From JAUZRW01 sp964549915 (GTDB lineage: Bacteria; Chloroflexota; Anaerolineae; Aggregatilineales; Phototrophicaceae): a stretch of DNA of 64,000 bases. Under the pieces are notes generated by a model. That model worked only from the letters and a program-made list of their open reading frames with translations. It did not search any database and was not told the origin of the DNA. Location: the NCBI GenBank assembly GCA_964549915.1, contig CAZJWX010000005.1:62001-126000 (forward strand), in the 5' to 3' direction. Below, one piece after another: positions 25,163 to 33,080 of the stretch (positions are counted from its first letter, which is position 1; every line of letters starts with the position of its first letter). The position numbers and the translations under genes are program-made.

Positions 25163-25335
25163 CTTCATGCGCTTTCCTGGGAAACACCCCACACTCACGC
25201 AGCACGCACACCAATCCCCGATGGCTGTTTTGCCCCGGTACACATACAGCAGGTGTTGCGACACATCAATTGTAGCGTGTGGTATTGGTTCAGGCTAATC
25301 ATGCCCATAAGCGTAGCACAATACCACATGCCACG
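25163..25335 (-). ncRNA. Candidate small RNA or attenuator leader of the sulfur operon
   Basis: About 170 nt precede the terminator at 25131-25162. By inspection several helices form on the minus strand: a 10-bp TGTGGTATTG/CAATACCACA pair (25319-25328 with 25278-25287), GTGT-CGCA-ACAC, GCTGT/ACAGC, and ACCAAT/ATTGGT. No protein reading frame stands out. It does not show the conserved sequences of T-box, SAM, cobalamin, SRP RNA or tmRNA. Boundaries and function are uncertain. Confidence 0.4.
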
Positions 25336-25568
25336 CAAGCTCCATTCTCAACGAAACTTCCTGTGCAATTGTGACAATCGACACACCGAAAATCCGCTAT
25401 TTTTCGTGGCCAGGACAGCGGCTTTTCGCCATACTAGAAGAGGCGCAATTCTACACAGAGCACAGCGGCAAAATGGGGCTGAACCCCTGGTCTGTACGTT
25501 GATGCACCCTGTCAGCGGTGTTATACTTTCCAGGGGAATTTTTCAGTCTGATCCACTGTGTCGATGTA
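25336..25568. other. Intergenic region between the two divergent transcription units
   Basis: No gene is visible. It includes a small GGGG-CTGAA-CCCC hairpin (25475-25487) and must carry the promoters of the citrate synthase gene and of the leftward RNA or operon. No clean promoter pair could be fixed. Confidence 0.35.
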
Positions 25569-25619
25569 GCATTGCACCCACCTCTCCGGCGAAAGCTGGT
25601 GCGGTGTGTAACACAATGC
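25569..25619 (+). promoter_or_regulatory. Candidate structured 5' leader of citrate synthase gene
   Basis: GCATTG (25569-25574) pairs with CAATGC (25614-25619) and encloses CCGGC-GAAA-GCTGG (25586-25599), a stem with a GNRA tetraloop. GCACC/GGTGC offers an alternative pairing that overlaps both stems, so two mutually exclusive folds are possible. It lies 51 bp before the start codon. Confidence 0.35.
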
Positions 25620-25670
25620 GTATATGGACTTCACATTGATATTTCGATTTTGTTCAACGAGGAGAATAGA

Positions 25671-26807
25671 ATGGCAAACAAAGGTGGTCTTGAGGGTGTG
25701 GTCGTCGCCGATGTGCAGACCAGTCTCGTCAACGGCGAAGAAGGCAAGCTGATTTATTCTGGCTATTACATCGAAGACCTGGCCGAAAACGCACTCTTTG
25801 AAGAAGTCGTCTACCTGCTGCATCACGTCCGCCTGCCCAACCAGGCTGAACTCGAAGAAACCCGCACCTACATCGCTGAAAACGCCACTATTCCGCAGCC
25901 AATCATCGATTTTATGAAGGGTACCCCCACGGAAACCCCGGCGATGGCGGTGGTGCGCACGGCGACTTCCATGCTCTCCGCATATGATCCCGACGCCGAA
26001 AATCTGACGGACAAGGCAGTTGCTCAGAAGAAGGCGCTGCGCATGATTGGTCAGGTGACCAGCATCTGCGCGGCCTGGGTGCGCATCAAGGATGGCAAAG
26101 ATCCGGTAGCGCCCCGCACTGACCTGAACCTGTCGCAGAATTTCGTCTACATGATGACGGGCGAAGAGCCGGATGATGTCGCTAGCCAGGCTGTCAACGT
26201 CTACCTGGTGCTGCTGGCGGAACACGGTATGAACGCCTCGACCTTCACCAGCCGCGTGATCACGGCTACGGGCAGCGACATGCACAGCGCAGTCGTGGGC
26301 GCGATTGGGGCGCTTAAAGGTCCGTCGCACGGTGGCGCCAATGCCGAAGCCATGAAGATGTTCCTGGAAATCGGCGAGCCGGAAAACGTGCAGAACTGGT
26401 TCGACACCAACATCAAGACCGGAGACCGCCGCATCATGGGCATCGGGCACCGCGTCTACAAGGCACCCGATCCGCGTGCTGGCGTCCTCAAGGAGCAGGC
26501 TGAGCGCCTGGCAGGCAGCAGCGGCAACCGCAAGTGGTTCGACATCGCCGTGAAGCTGGAAGAAGCCGCCCGCGCCGATGAATACTTCATCGAGCGCAAG
26601 CTCTTCCCGAATGTCGATTACTACAGCGCAATCGTGCTCTACACACTCAAGCTGGATATTGATATGTTCACGCCGCTCTTCGTCATGTCGCGCATGGCGG
26701 GCTGGACGGCGAATATCGTTGACCAGATGGGCGGTCGCTTGATCCGTCCGAAGGCCACGTACGTCGGCCCCAAAGACCTGACCTGGAAGCCAGTCGAAGG
26801 GCGCTGA
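25671..26807 (+). CDS. gltA: Citrate synthase
   Basis: This enzyme condenses acetyl-CoA with oxaloacetate at entry to the citrate cycle. The 378-residue protein is the short type II-like bacterial form. Catalytic His residues lie in 'LLAEHGMNASTFTSR' and 'ALKGPSHGGANAEA', the next motif is 'MGIGHRVYKAPDPRA', and the catalytic Asp is in 'FPNVDYYSAIVLY'. GAGGAGAA stands 7 nt before the ATG at 25671; the frame is open upstream but without a ribosome site. It has its own leader and terminator, so it is monocistronic. A 2-methylcitrate synthase activity cannot be excluded. Confidence 0.95.
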   Translation: MANKGGLEGVVVADVQTSLVNGEEGKLIYSGYYIEDLAENALFEEVVYLLHHVRLPNQAELEETRTYIAENATIPQPIIDFMKGTPTETPAMAVVRTATSMLSAYDPDAENLTDKAVAQKKALRMIGQVTSICAAWVRIKDGKDPVAPRTDLNLSQNFVYMMTGEEPDDVASQAVNVYLVLLAEHGMNASTFTSRVITATGSDMHSAVVGAIGALKGPSHGGANAEAMKMFLEIGEPENVQNWFDTNIKTGDRRIMGIGHRVYKAPDPRAGVLKEQAERLAGSSGNRKWFDIAVKLEEAARADEYFIERKLFPNVDYYSAIVLYTLKLDIDMFTPLFVMSRMAGWTANIVDQMGGRLIRPKATYVGPKDLTWKPVEGR

Positions 26808-26832
26808 GCGTTCCGCTGACTCATGAGGGCAG

Positions 26833-26861
26833 ACACCCCGCCGCGCTGGTGGGGTGTTTTT
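26833..26861 (+). terminator. Intrinsic terminator of citrate synthase gene
   Basis: ACACCCC (26833-26839) pairs with GGGGTGT (26851-26857), followed by TTTT. It begins 26 bp after the stop codon. Confidence 0.85.
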
Positions 26862-26966
26862 GATTCTGCGCTGTCATACTGCCCTACGCGATCCTCGGCT
26901 GTGGCGTGTATAGTTGGGCGATGAAATCGTCTGGCGATCATCTGATGAACGAAAGAGAGTACGATC

Positions 26967-28061
26967 ATGAATCCCACGTTTGAAGTGCGCCGGGAGCGGT
27001 TGCTCGCCGCCGTGCCTGTTGATGTCGTCGCCCTGGTGCCGGGAGCGAATCTGCGCTACTACACTGGGCTGCGTGCCCACATCTCCGAACGCCCAACCAT
27101 CGCCTTTGCCACGCGAGAGGGGTACGCCTTCCTGGTTCCGGCGCTGGAACTCGCCAACTACGCCGACTACGAAGCGGCAGGTTCAACGATCGTCTCCTGG
27201 AGCGATGCTGACGGCTACCGGGCGGCCTTCGACGAGATCGTGAGTCATCTCGGCCTGGGCGGTGATGTGCGGCTGGGCGTGGACGGACAGACGATGCGCG
27301 TCTTCGAGTGGCTGGCCTTGGCACAGGCTGGCGTGGATATGGGCGGCGTCGCAGATGTTGGGCGCACGCTGCTGGACATTCGCGCGATCAAAACCGCAGA
27401 CGAGATCGAGACGCTGCGCGAGGCGATTCGCATCAGCGAGACGGCGCTGGCGCGGACGCTGGAGGCCGTCCAACCAGGGATGACCGAGTTGCAAATCGCA
27501 AAACTACTCAGCGACCACATGAGCGACCTGGGCAGCGAAGGGCATGCTTTCGGTCCCATTGTGCTCACGGGCGAAAATTCCTATTTGCCGCATGGCATTC
27601 CCGGCGAACGCACTTTCCAGCGGGATGAGTTTCTCTTGATCGACTTCGGCGCGATCAAGGGCGGTTATCCGGCGGACATCACGCGCACCGTCTGCCTGGG
27701 AACCCCCAGCGACGAGATGCGCAAGATACATGAAATCGTGCTGCAAGCGAACGAAGCTGCTCGTGCTGCCGCAAAGCCGGGTGCGACCTCGCAAGAAGTG
27801 GATCGCGCCGCACGCCAGGTGATCGAAGCGGCGGGCTACGGCGAATACTTCCGCCATCGCACCGGGCATGGCCTGGGGCTGGAAGTCCACGAGCAGCCGG
27901 ATATTGCCCCCAACAACGAGACCATTCTGCGCGAGGGCATGGTGTTCACGATTGAGCCGGGGATTTACCTGCCGGGGGTCGGTGGAGTGCGCATCGAAGA
28001 CAATGTCGTCATCACCCCCGACGGTAACGAGACTCTCACGAGCTACCCGCGCGAGCTGTGA
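26967..28061 (+). CDS. M24-family Xaa-Pro aminopeptidase/dipeptidase
   Basis: This 364-residue creatinase-fold metallopeptidase has an N-terminal domain (1-125) and a pita-bread domain with all five metal ligands: Asp in 'LLIDFGAIKGGYPADITRT' (two), His in 'HRTGHGLGLEVHE', and Glu in 'FTIEPGIYLPG' and 'GGVRIEDNVV'. It should remove N-terminal residues before proline or split X-Pro dipeptides. AGAGAG lies before the ATG. A hairpin at 28122-28145 follows. Confidence 0.94.
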   Translation: MNPTFEVRRERLLAAVPVDVVALVPGANLRYYTGLRAHISERPTIAFATREGYAFLVPALELANYADYEAAGSTIVSWSDADGYRAAFDEIVSHLGLGGDVRLGVDGQTMRVFEWLALAQAGVDMGGVADVGRTLLDIRAIKTADEIETLREAIRISETALARTLEAVQPGMTELQIAKLLSDHMSDLGSEGHAFGPIVLTGENSYLPHGIPGERTFQRDEFLLIDFGAIKGGYPADITRTVCLGTPSDEMRKIHEIVLQANEAARAAAKPGATSQEVDRAARQVIEAAGYGEYFRHRTGHGLGLEVHEQPDIAPNNETILREGMVFTIEPGIYLPGVGGVRIEDNVVITPDGNETLTSYPREL

Positions 28062-28121
28062 GCGATACGTGGCAACGTGTTGGTAGGGGCATGGTAGCGC
28101 TCCACAGCCCGACCCGGGAAG

Positions 28122-28145
28122 AGGGAGCGCAGGCTCGCGCTCCCT
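28122..28145 (+). terminator. Hairpin downstream of M24 peptidase gene
   Basis: AGGGAGCGC (28122-28130) pairs perfectly with GCGCTCCCT (28137-28145) around AGGCTC. It starts 60 bp after the stop and lacks a T-run. Confidence 0.5.
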
Positions 28146-28210
28146 AATGAGCGCTGCGTGCACGCACCATCGTGCTCATACGACTCGCGCAAGCGCTGCA
28201 TAGGGGTGAC

Positions 28211-28657
28211 TTACTTTGCCATCAACGGGAAGGCCAGCAGGCAGAGGGCTTGCTGCCACTGTTCGCGGCCTTCGGGCAGTCCCTCCAACAACAGCAGCAA
28301 ATCTTCCAACCCGCCATCAAAGACTTCTGCGGGCAGTTTGCTGTGCCGTTCCAGCAGGTCAACAGCGTAGTCGGGGTAATCCAGGAAGCCGATCACCCAG
28401 TTGGCCAGCGTGAAGCCGGACATCGCCCCCCGCGAAATCTGGTAGCGATTCTCCAATTCGTCCACGAATTCACCCAGATGCTCGTCGTAGTAATCCCGCA
28501 CCATGCCCAGGGTCTGCCGCAGATACTTGTTGTCCAGGCTCTCCAGCAATTGTATATAGTGTGGGTCGCGGTAGGTTTCGGCAGCAGGGCGCGAGAGATA
28601 GCCAGCGACCTGTGCTTCGGACAACCCGGTATAGTGAGCAATCGTTTGGATGTCCAT
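28211..28657 (-). CDS. Unknown 148-residue protein, first copy of a tandem pair
   Basis: I do not recognise a family. The protein is soluble and mainly helical, opening 'MDIQTIAHYTGLSEAQVAGY', which resembles a short helix-turn-helix or LysM-like segment, followed by 'SRPAAETYRDPHYIQL'. It aligns along its whole length, without gaps in total length, with the product of 28809-29255. The C-termini are nearly identical ('EGREQWQQALCLLAFPLM'). GAGAGG lies before the ATG. Both genes point left and are separated by 151 bp. Confidence 0.82.
   Translation of the reverse strand: MDIQTIAHYTGLSEAQVAGYLSRPAAETYRDPHYIQLLESLDNKYLRQTLGMVRDYYDEHLGEFVDELENRYQISRGAMSGFTLANWVIGFLDYPDYAVDLLERHSKLPAEVFDGGLEDLLLLLEGLPEGREQWQQALCLLAFPLMAK
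28220..28267. repeat. 48-bp exact direct repeat, copy 1
   Basis: This stretch is identical base for base to 28818-28865 and covers the 3' end of the first paralogue's coding sequence. The identity at DNA level exceeds that of the rest of the two genes. Confidence 0.9.
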
Positions 28658-28808
28658 AAAACTTGCCTCTCGGGAAATAATTGGATTGGCTCAAGCGTAC
28701 GGTTTGTGTCTCCTCTTCATTGAGCCGCAATTTCCCGGTCAGTTGGGAGTGTCATCTGTCATGCTACAATTACGAAGAATGTCATGGTATGCGACAATAC
28801 TCCGGGTA

Positions 28809-29255
28809 TCACATGCGCATCAACGGGAAGGCCAGCAGGCAGAGGGCTTGCTGCCACTGTTCGCGCCCTTCTGGCAACGTTTCCAACAGCGCTAGCAGGT
28901 CTTGCAATCCACCCTCGAATAATTCCGGCGGCAGATGACTGTGGCTTTCGAGCATGTTCAGGGCGTATTCGGGAAAATCCAGGAAGGCAACCACCCAGTT
29001 GCCCAGGGTATAGGCGGACATCGCCCCGCGTGCGATGTGGTAGCGCCTTTCGATCTGCACCGCGAATTCGTCGAGGTGCGCTTCATAGTGTGCCCGGATC
29101 ACAGGCAGGGTCGCCCGCAGATAGGGTAAATCCAGGCGATAGAGAGCGCGAATGTACTGCTGATCCCGGTAGACCTCTGCGGCGGGGCGACGCAAAAAAT
29201 CGCGTACGAGATGTTCCGGCAGTTTCGTATAATGGGCGATCCATGTTGCATCCAT
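28809..29255 (-). CDS. Unknown 148-residue protein, second copy of a tandem pair
   Basis: This is the paralogue of the 28211-28657 product with the same length. Shared segments include 'IAHYTKLPEHLV' against 'IAHYTGLSEAQV', 'RRPAAEVYRDQQYIRAL', an 'RGAMSAYTLGNWVVAFLDFP' block and 'EGREQWQQALCLLAFPLM'. I chose the ATG at 29255 because it gives the N-terminus that aligns with copy 1; GAGGGACGG lies before it. An in-frame extension to 29324 has no counterpart in copy 1. Function is unknown. Confidence 0.82.
   Translation of the reverse strand: MDATWIAHYTKLPEHLVRDFLRRPAAEVYRDQQYIRALYRLDLPYLRATLPVIRAHYEAHLDEFAVQIERRYHIARGAMSAYTLGNWVVAFLDFPEYALNMLESHSHLPPELFEGGLQDLLALLETLPEGREQWQQALCLLAFPLMRM
28818..28865. 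repeat. 48-bp exact direct repeat, copy 2
   Basis: This is identical to 28220-28267 and lies at the same position in the second paralogous gene. It is evidence of recent duplication or gene conversion. Confidence 0.9.
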
Positions 29256-29571
29256 AATTCCCGTCCCTCGCATATGGCCCCGGCAGTCCAGAACCGGGTT
29301 GCTTATCCAGAACTTATTCTCCATTCGTCAAACGTTCATCTTCGATGGAATTGTAGCAGAATTAATGCGGGATGAAAATTAAGGCGTTTCACAAGGTTTT
29401 GCAGTGCAATCGCCGATCGTTGCACGTAAACCGCGCTGATCCACTGGTTGGCCTGCGACTTCCGAACGGGATTCCAACAACGCTGTAGGAAATCTCATAT
29501 ACTGGTATGGAACACTGCAAGATAGCGATGTGTCTGTACCAGTGTGCCCAACCAGAGAAGAGCCTGCATCC
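29256..29571. other. Divergent intergenic region
   Basis: No gene is visible between the second paralogue and the L,D-transpeptidase gene. A TATACT at 29498-29503 could be the -10 of the rightward gene. No clear -35, repeat or RNA was found. Confidence 0.35.
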
Positions 29572-31206
29572 ATGAACGATTTCAACACCGTGCCCAATCC
29601 GGCTTTGCAGCCGCGCAAAAAGCAAACGACGCCGCATCCGCAGCCTGCGCCGCGTATCCCTGCCGCTGCGCCCTCACAGCCGCTGCGGAAGAAGCCACTT
29701 CCGGCCAATCGCAAGCCGCGCCACCCCCGGAAGAAACTCCTGCTGTTGGTGATTCCGCTTCTGGGTATTTTGACGTTAGGTGTCGTCGTGTTGGGTAGCT
29801 TGATCGCGGTGCGGGTTGCCTTCGCCGAGACGATGCTTCCCGGCGTGCAGGTAGGGCAAGTCGCCCTGGGGGGCTATGATCGCAGCGAGGCGGCGCAGGT
29901 GCTCAACCGCGAATGGAGCCGTATCACGCTGCGCGATGGCGACCGCACCTGGGATGTGGATCCGGCGCTCCTGGGCATTTCGCTCGATGTCGATGCCACG
30001 GTGGCGGCGGCCTTCCGCCAGGGGCATGGTGAGGGCAGCTGGACGGCCCTCTTCAGCACGGTGCAGGTTCCGCCAGTGGTAGCAGTGGATGCTGCCATCA
30101 TGCAAGCGGAATTGGAGCGTACAGCCGACACATTTGCGATTCCGGCGCAGAATGCAGGCGTTGCACTGGTGAACGGGGCAGTGCAGGCAACGGAACCCCG
30201 GTACGGGCGTGCCCTGGATGTTGGCGCAACTGTCGCCGCTGTGCAGGCCGATCCCATCGCGGCGCTGGACAGCGGATCGCTGCAATTGGTCATGCGCGAG
30301 GTCACGCCCGCTGTGCTGGATTCGAGTCCACTGGCGGCGCAGGCACAAGCTTTGTTGAATAATCCGCTGGATATTCGCGTCTTCGATCCGGTAACAGGCG
30401 ATTCGATCTACTGGTCTGCCATGCCCGATGTCTGGGGCGCGTGGTTGACGGCGACTCCGGATCCCAACAGCCCCATCGGACTGGCGCTGGATGCTGACCC
30501 AGCGCAGATTGAGGCCTACCTGAGGGCGCAGGCCGCCAATACCCTGGATGCCTCGCGCACGATTGATGCCGCCGCAGGGGCGGAGTCGGTTCGCGCGGCC
30601 ATCGCTGCCGGGCAGCCGCAGAGTGCTGCCGTCACGGTGCAGCATCAGGGCCGCACGCACATCGTCCGCAGCGGCGAGAGCATTACCAGCATCGCCTGGG
30701 ACTATGGCATCCCCTATCTGTATATCGTCGAAGCCAACAACGGACTGCAATCCGTCTCCGTTGGGCAGGAAATCATCATCCCCCCGGCTGATTCGTTCTT
30801 GCTGCTGCCCGTCGTACCCGATAAGCGCATCGAAGTGAGCATCAGCCAGCAGCGCACCCGCGTCTATGAGAACGGTGTGCTGATCTGGGATTGGGCGTCC
30901 AGCACCGGAATCGCCGATAGCCCGACCTGGCCGGGGGTCTACCAGATTCTATCGCACGAGCCGAACGCCTACGCGGGCAACTGGGACTTGTGGATGCCGA
31001 ATTTCCTGGGCGTCTACCAGCCCGTGCCGGGAACGTCTTTCACCAATGGCTTCCACGGCTTCCCCACGCGCGGCGGCGGACAACTGCTATGGGAGAATAG
31101 CCTGGGCACCCGCGTCACCTACGGCTGCATCCTGCTCAGCGATACCAATGCCCAACTGCTCTACAATTGGGCAGAAGAGGGCGTCGTCGTCGAGATTCTG
31201 CCCTGA
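29572..31206 (+). CDS. L,D-transpeptidase with PG_binding_4 and LysM domains
   Basis: This 544-residue cell-wall enzyme has a Pro/Lys-rich cytoplasmic tail (1-55), a membrane anchor (about 58-82), a VanW-associated PG_binding_4-type domain ('LPGVQVGQVALGGYDRSEAA'), a LysM ('IVRSGESITSIAWDYGIPY') and a C-terminal YkuD domain. The catalytic region has 'FHGFPTRGGGQLL' and 'TRVTYGCILLSD'. The nucleophile Cys is present, but the usual SHGC His is Tyr and the following Arg is Leu. It should form 3-3 crosslinks or attach proteins to peptidoglycan. The start at 29572 was chosen over 29530 because the extension is not family-like. Confidence 0.92.
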   Translation: MNDFNTVPNPALQPRKKQTTPHPQPAPRIPAAAPSQPLRKKPLPANRKPRHPRKKLLLLVIPLLGILTLGVVVLGSLIAVRVAFAETMLPGVQVGQVALGGYDRSEAAQVLNREWSRITLRDGDRTWDVDPALLGISLDVDATVAAAFRQGHGEGSWTALFSTVQVPPVVAVDAAIMQAELERTADTFAIPAQNAGVALVNGAVQATEPRYGRALDVGATVAAVQADPIAALDSGSLQLVMREVTPAVLDSSPLAAQAQALLNNPLDIRVFDPVTGDSIYWSAMPDVWGAWLTATPDPNSPIGLALDADPAQIEAYLRAQAANTLDASRTIDAAAGAESVRAAIAAGQPQSAAVTVQHQGRTHIVRSGESITSIAWDYGIPYLYIVEANNGLQSVSVGQEIIIPPADSFLLLPVVPDKRIEVSISQQRTRVYENGVLIWDWASSTGIADSPTWPGVYQILSHEPNAYAGNWDLWMPNFLGVYQPVPGTSFTNGFHGFPTRGGGQLLWENSLGTRVTYGCILLSDTNAQLLYNWAEEGVVVEILP

Positions 31207-31212
31207 GAACGC

Positions 31213-32550
31213 TCAGCGCACGCGGAATGTCTGGATGCTCTCTTCGATGACTGGGCGCAGCGTCTCGAAATTGCCTGCGGGCCCCGAATACGTCACCAGC
31301 CAGAAATCGCCCGCGACCGGGAAAATGTACTGAATCACGAAGACATCCCCGGCGATGAGCTGCCCGTTGAGGATCACGCGCCCGGCAGGCCGCCCGTTGA
31401 CCGAGACCACATCCCGCGCCACCAGTGAATACCCCTCTGGCAGTGGATCATAGGCCAGAGCCAGGTATTCTTGCAGCGCGAGGTCGGTTGCCAGAGGCGC
31501 TTCGCGGATCACGGAGACCGTCGCGCCGGGCAAACCATCCACCAATTCCGTATCAATGCCGAAGAAAATCAACTGCTCTCCCTGTTCGCGCAGGTAACTC
31601 GTCGTTTCGTTCAGGTCGAGCGAACTGAGTAAGGCGAAGAAAGAGAAGGTGTTGCCGCTCAGTTCCGCGCCGTCGAAGCGTTCCGGTAGGCCAAGTTCGA
31701 AGTTTTCGCCCCGGAAGCGAATGTAAGTCTCCGGCAGGGTCGCGCTCTCGCCGATGACGCCCTCCCCGCTGATGTCCACGTTGGCGTCAATCGTGGCCTG
31801 CAACGAGTCGCTGCTGGCGTTGGCGGCGTCCAGTTCTGCGCCCTGCGTCGCGGAGAAGGCCTCGATGGCGGCGAGGTCATTGGCGGCCTGGGTAGCGCGT
31901 GCTTCGGCGCGTGCTGCACCCGATGTCGCCGTCGCTGCGACATCGGCGAAGGCCAGCGCGGCCTGAGTGCTGGTGGCGTCGGCGGCTTCGGCAGCGGCGG
32001 TGGACGTTCCCTCAGCGTTCTCGGCAGCGGTCGTGCTCTGTGCTTCCAGCGTCGCCTGCGCGTCGGCGGCTTCCTGGGCGGATTGCGTGGCAGTCGCCTG
32101 CGCATCGTCCAGCCGCTCGCCGGATTCGGTCGCATCCGCAGCAGCGCTTTCCGCAGCGGAGGTCGCCGTTCCCTGCGCGGATTCGAGTTCCTGTGCAGCT
32201 TCTTCTGCGGCTTGCGTTCCCTCTGCTTGCAGCGTCGCCTGCGCAGCCTCGGCTTCGGCTTGCAGCGTCGCCTGCTCATCGGCGGCTTCCAGTGCGGATT
32301 GCGTGGCGCTGGCCTGGGCGTCATCCAGGTTGGCGGCGGCCTGGGTGCTGGTGGCGGCGGCGGCTTCGGCGGCGACAGTGCTTTGCTCGGCCTGGTCGGT
32401 TGCCACCTGCCCGACTTCCGTCCCGGCAGCCTGAGCGGCTTCCAGTGTGGCTTCCGTATTGGTCAAATTCTGCGTCTGAACGAAGGCGAAGCCAGCGGCG
32501 ATGATCAACCCCAGGCCAATCAAGATCTCAACCACGAGACGAGTGTTCAT
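31213..32550 (-). CDS. Membrane-anchored Ala/Thr/Gln-rich coiled-coil protein
   Basis: The 445-residue protein has an N-terminal anchor (residues 5-23), then about 220 residues made of short repeats of Ala, Thr, Gln, Glu and Ser ('ATQSALEAADEQATLQAEAE', 'DDAQATATQSAQEAADAQAT'), predicted to be one long amphipathic helix. A folded C-terminal domain of about 180 residues ('YIRFRGENFELGLPERF' onward) resembles PsbP/DUF1795-like sensor or substrate domains only loosely. It is presumably extracytoplasmic. The gene ends 6 bp from the convergent L,D-transpeptidase stop. Function is unknown; a periplasmic or wall spacer is plausible. Confidence 0.85.
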   Translation of the reverse strand: MNTRLVVEILIGLGLIIAAGFAFVQTQNLTNTEATLEAAQAAGTEVGQVATDQAEQSTVAAEAAAATSTQAAANLDDAQASATQSALEAADEQATLQAEAEAAQATLQAEGTQAAEEAAQELESAQGTATSAAESAAADATESGERLDDAQATATQSAQEAADAQATLEAQSTTAAENAEGTSTAAAEAADATSTQAALAFADVAATATSGAARAEARATQAANDLAAIEAFSATQGAELDAANASSDSLQATIDANVDISGEGVIGESATLPETYIRFRGENFELGLPERFDGAELSGNTFSFFALLSSLDLNETTSYLREQGEQLIFFGIDTELVDGLPGATVSVIREAPLATDLALQEYLALAYDPLPEGYSLVARDVVSVNGRPAGRVILNGQLIAGDVFVIQYIFPVAGDFWLVTYSGPAGNFETLRPVIEESIQTFRVR

Positions 32551-32723
32551 GCGGTGGGCGCTCCCTGTGGATGATGTGGGATGTGAGACGTATAACGCTC
32601 ATCTTGACTATACAGGGGCGGCGGACTTCCCACAAGCAGATCAGCGTTAGTTTTTCGGTGGGATGCTGTACCGGGTTTCACGAATCAACGTGCGAATTTC
32701 TGTTACAGTGAAGGGAGAACACA

Positions 32724-32972
32724 ATGCAGTCCACAAGGAACCCTTCGATGAGCGAAAAACAGTATTGGGATCCGAACATCTGCCCGCTGTGTGGCAATGA
32801 CGAATTCGCCTGGGGGATTCTGCTGGGGTATCGTCGCGCCTTTTTCAGGCCGGACGGGGTGCTGCCTGGCGGTGGCAAACCGTTGGAAGGGCGGCAGTGT
32901 TTGCGCTGCGGTAATGTACAGATTTTCGCGGAAGTGGCTCAGAGTCCGGTGCGCAAACGGAAGTTCGAATAG
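32724..32972 (+). CDS. Small zinc-ribbon protein
   Basis: This 82-residue protein has two Cys pairs, 'CPLCGNDEF' and 'CLRCGNVQI', spaced as in a four-Cys zinc ribbon. It has no other domain. Similar small ribbons occur as nucleic-acid-binding or chaperone-like proteins, and nothing narrows it further. AAGGGAGAA precedes the ATG by about 5 nt. Confidence 0.82.
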   Translation: MQSTRNPSMSEKQYWDPNICPLCGNDEFAWGILLGYRRAFFRPDGVLPGGGKPLEGRQCLRCGNVQIFAEVAQSPVRKRKFE

Positions 32973-33080
32973 CAGCTCGATTGAAGGGTGGCTAAAGCCA
33001 GAATCGTGGCCTTGCGCGTTCCTGGCCTTGGGGCTACCCTGTTTTGCGGATATTTCGGTTATTCAGGTAGCGCTTGCCCT

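Noticed and set aside
25163..25335. T-box riboswitch for tRNA-Cys
   Set aside because: The conserved antiterminator sequence (GGTGG-N-ACCGCG) and a recognisable specifier stem are missing despite the attractive context.
25163..25335. 6S RNA
   Set aside because: A long rod with a central open bubble can be drawn only partly; competing local helices pair better, so I left the class open.
31754..32504. Ala/Ser-rich frames antisense to the coiled-coil gene
   Set aside because: They are low-complexity reflections of the GCG/GCC-rich repeat; only the minus strand has a start, membrane anchor and folded C-terminal domain.
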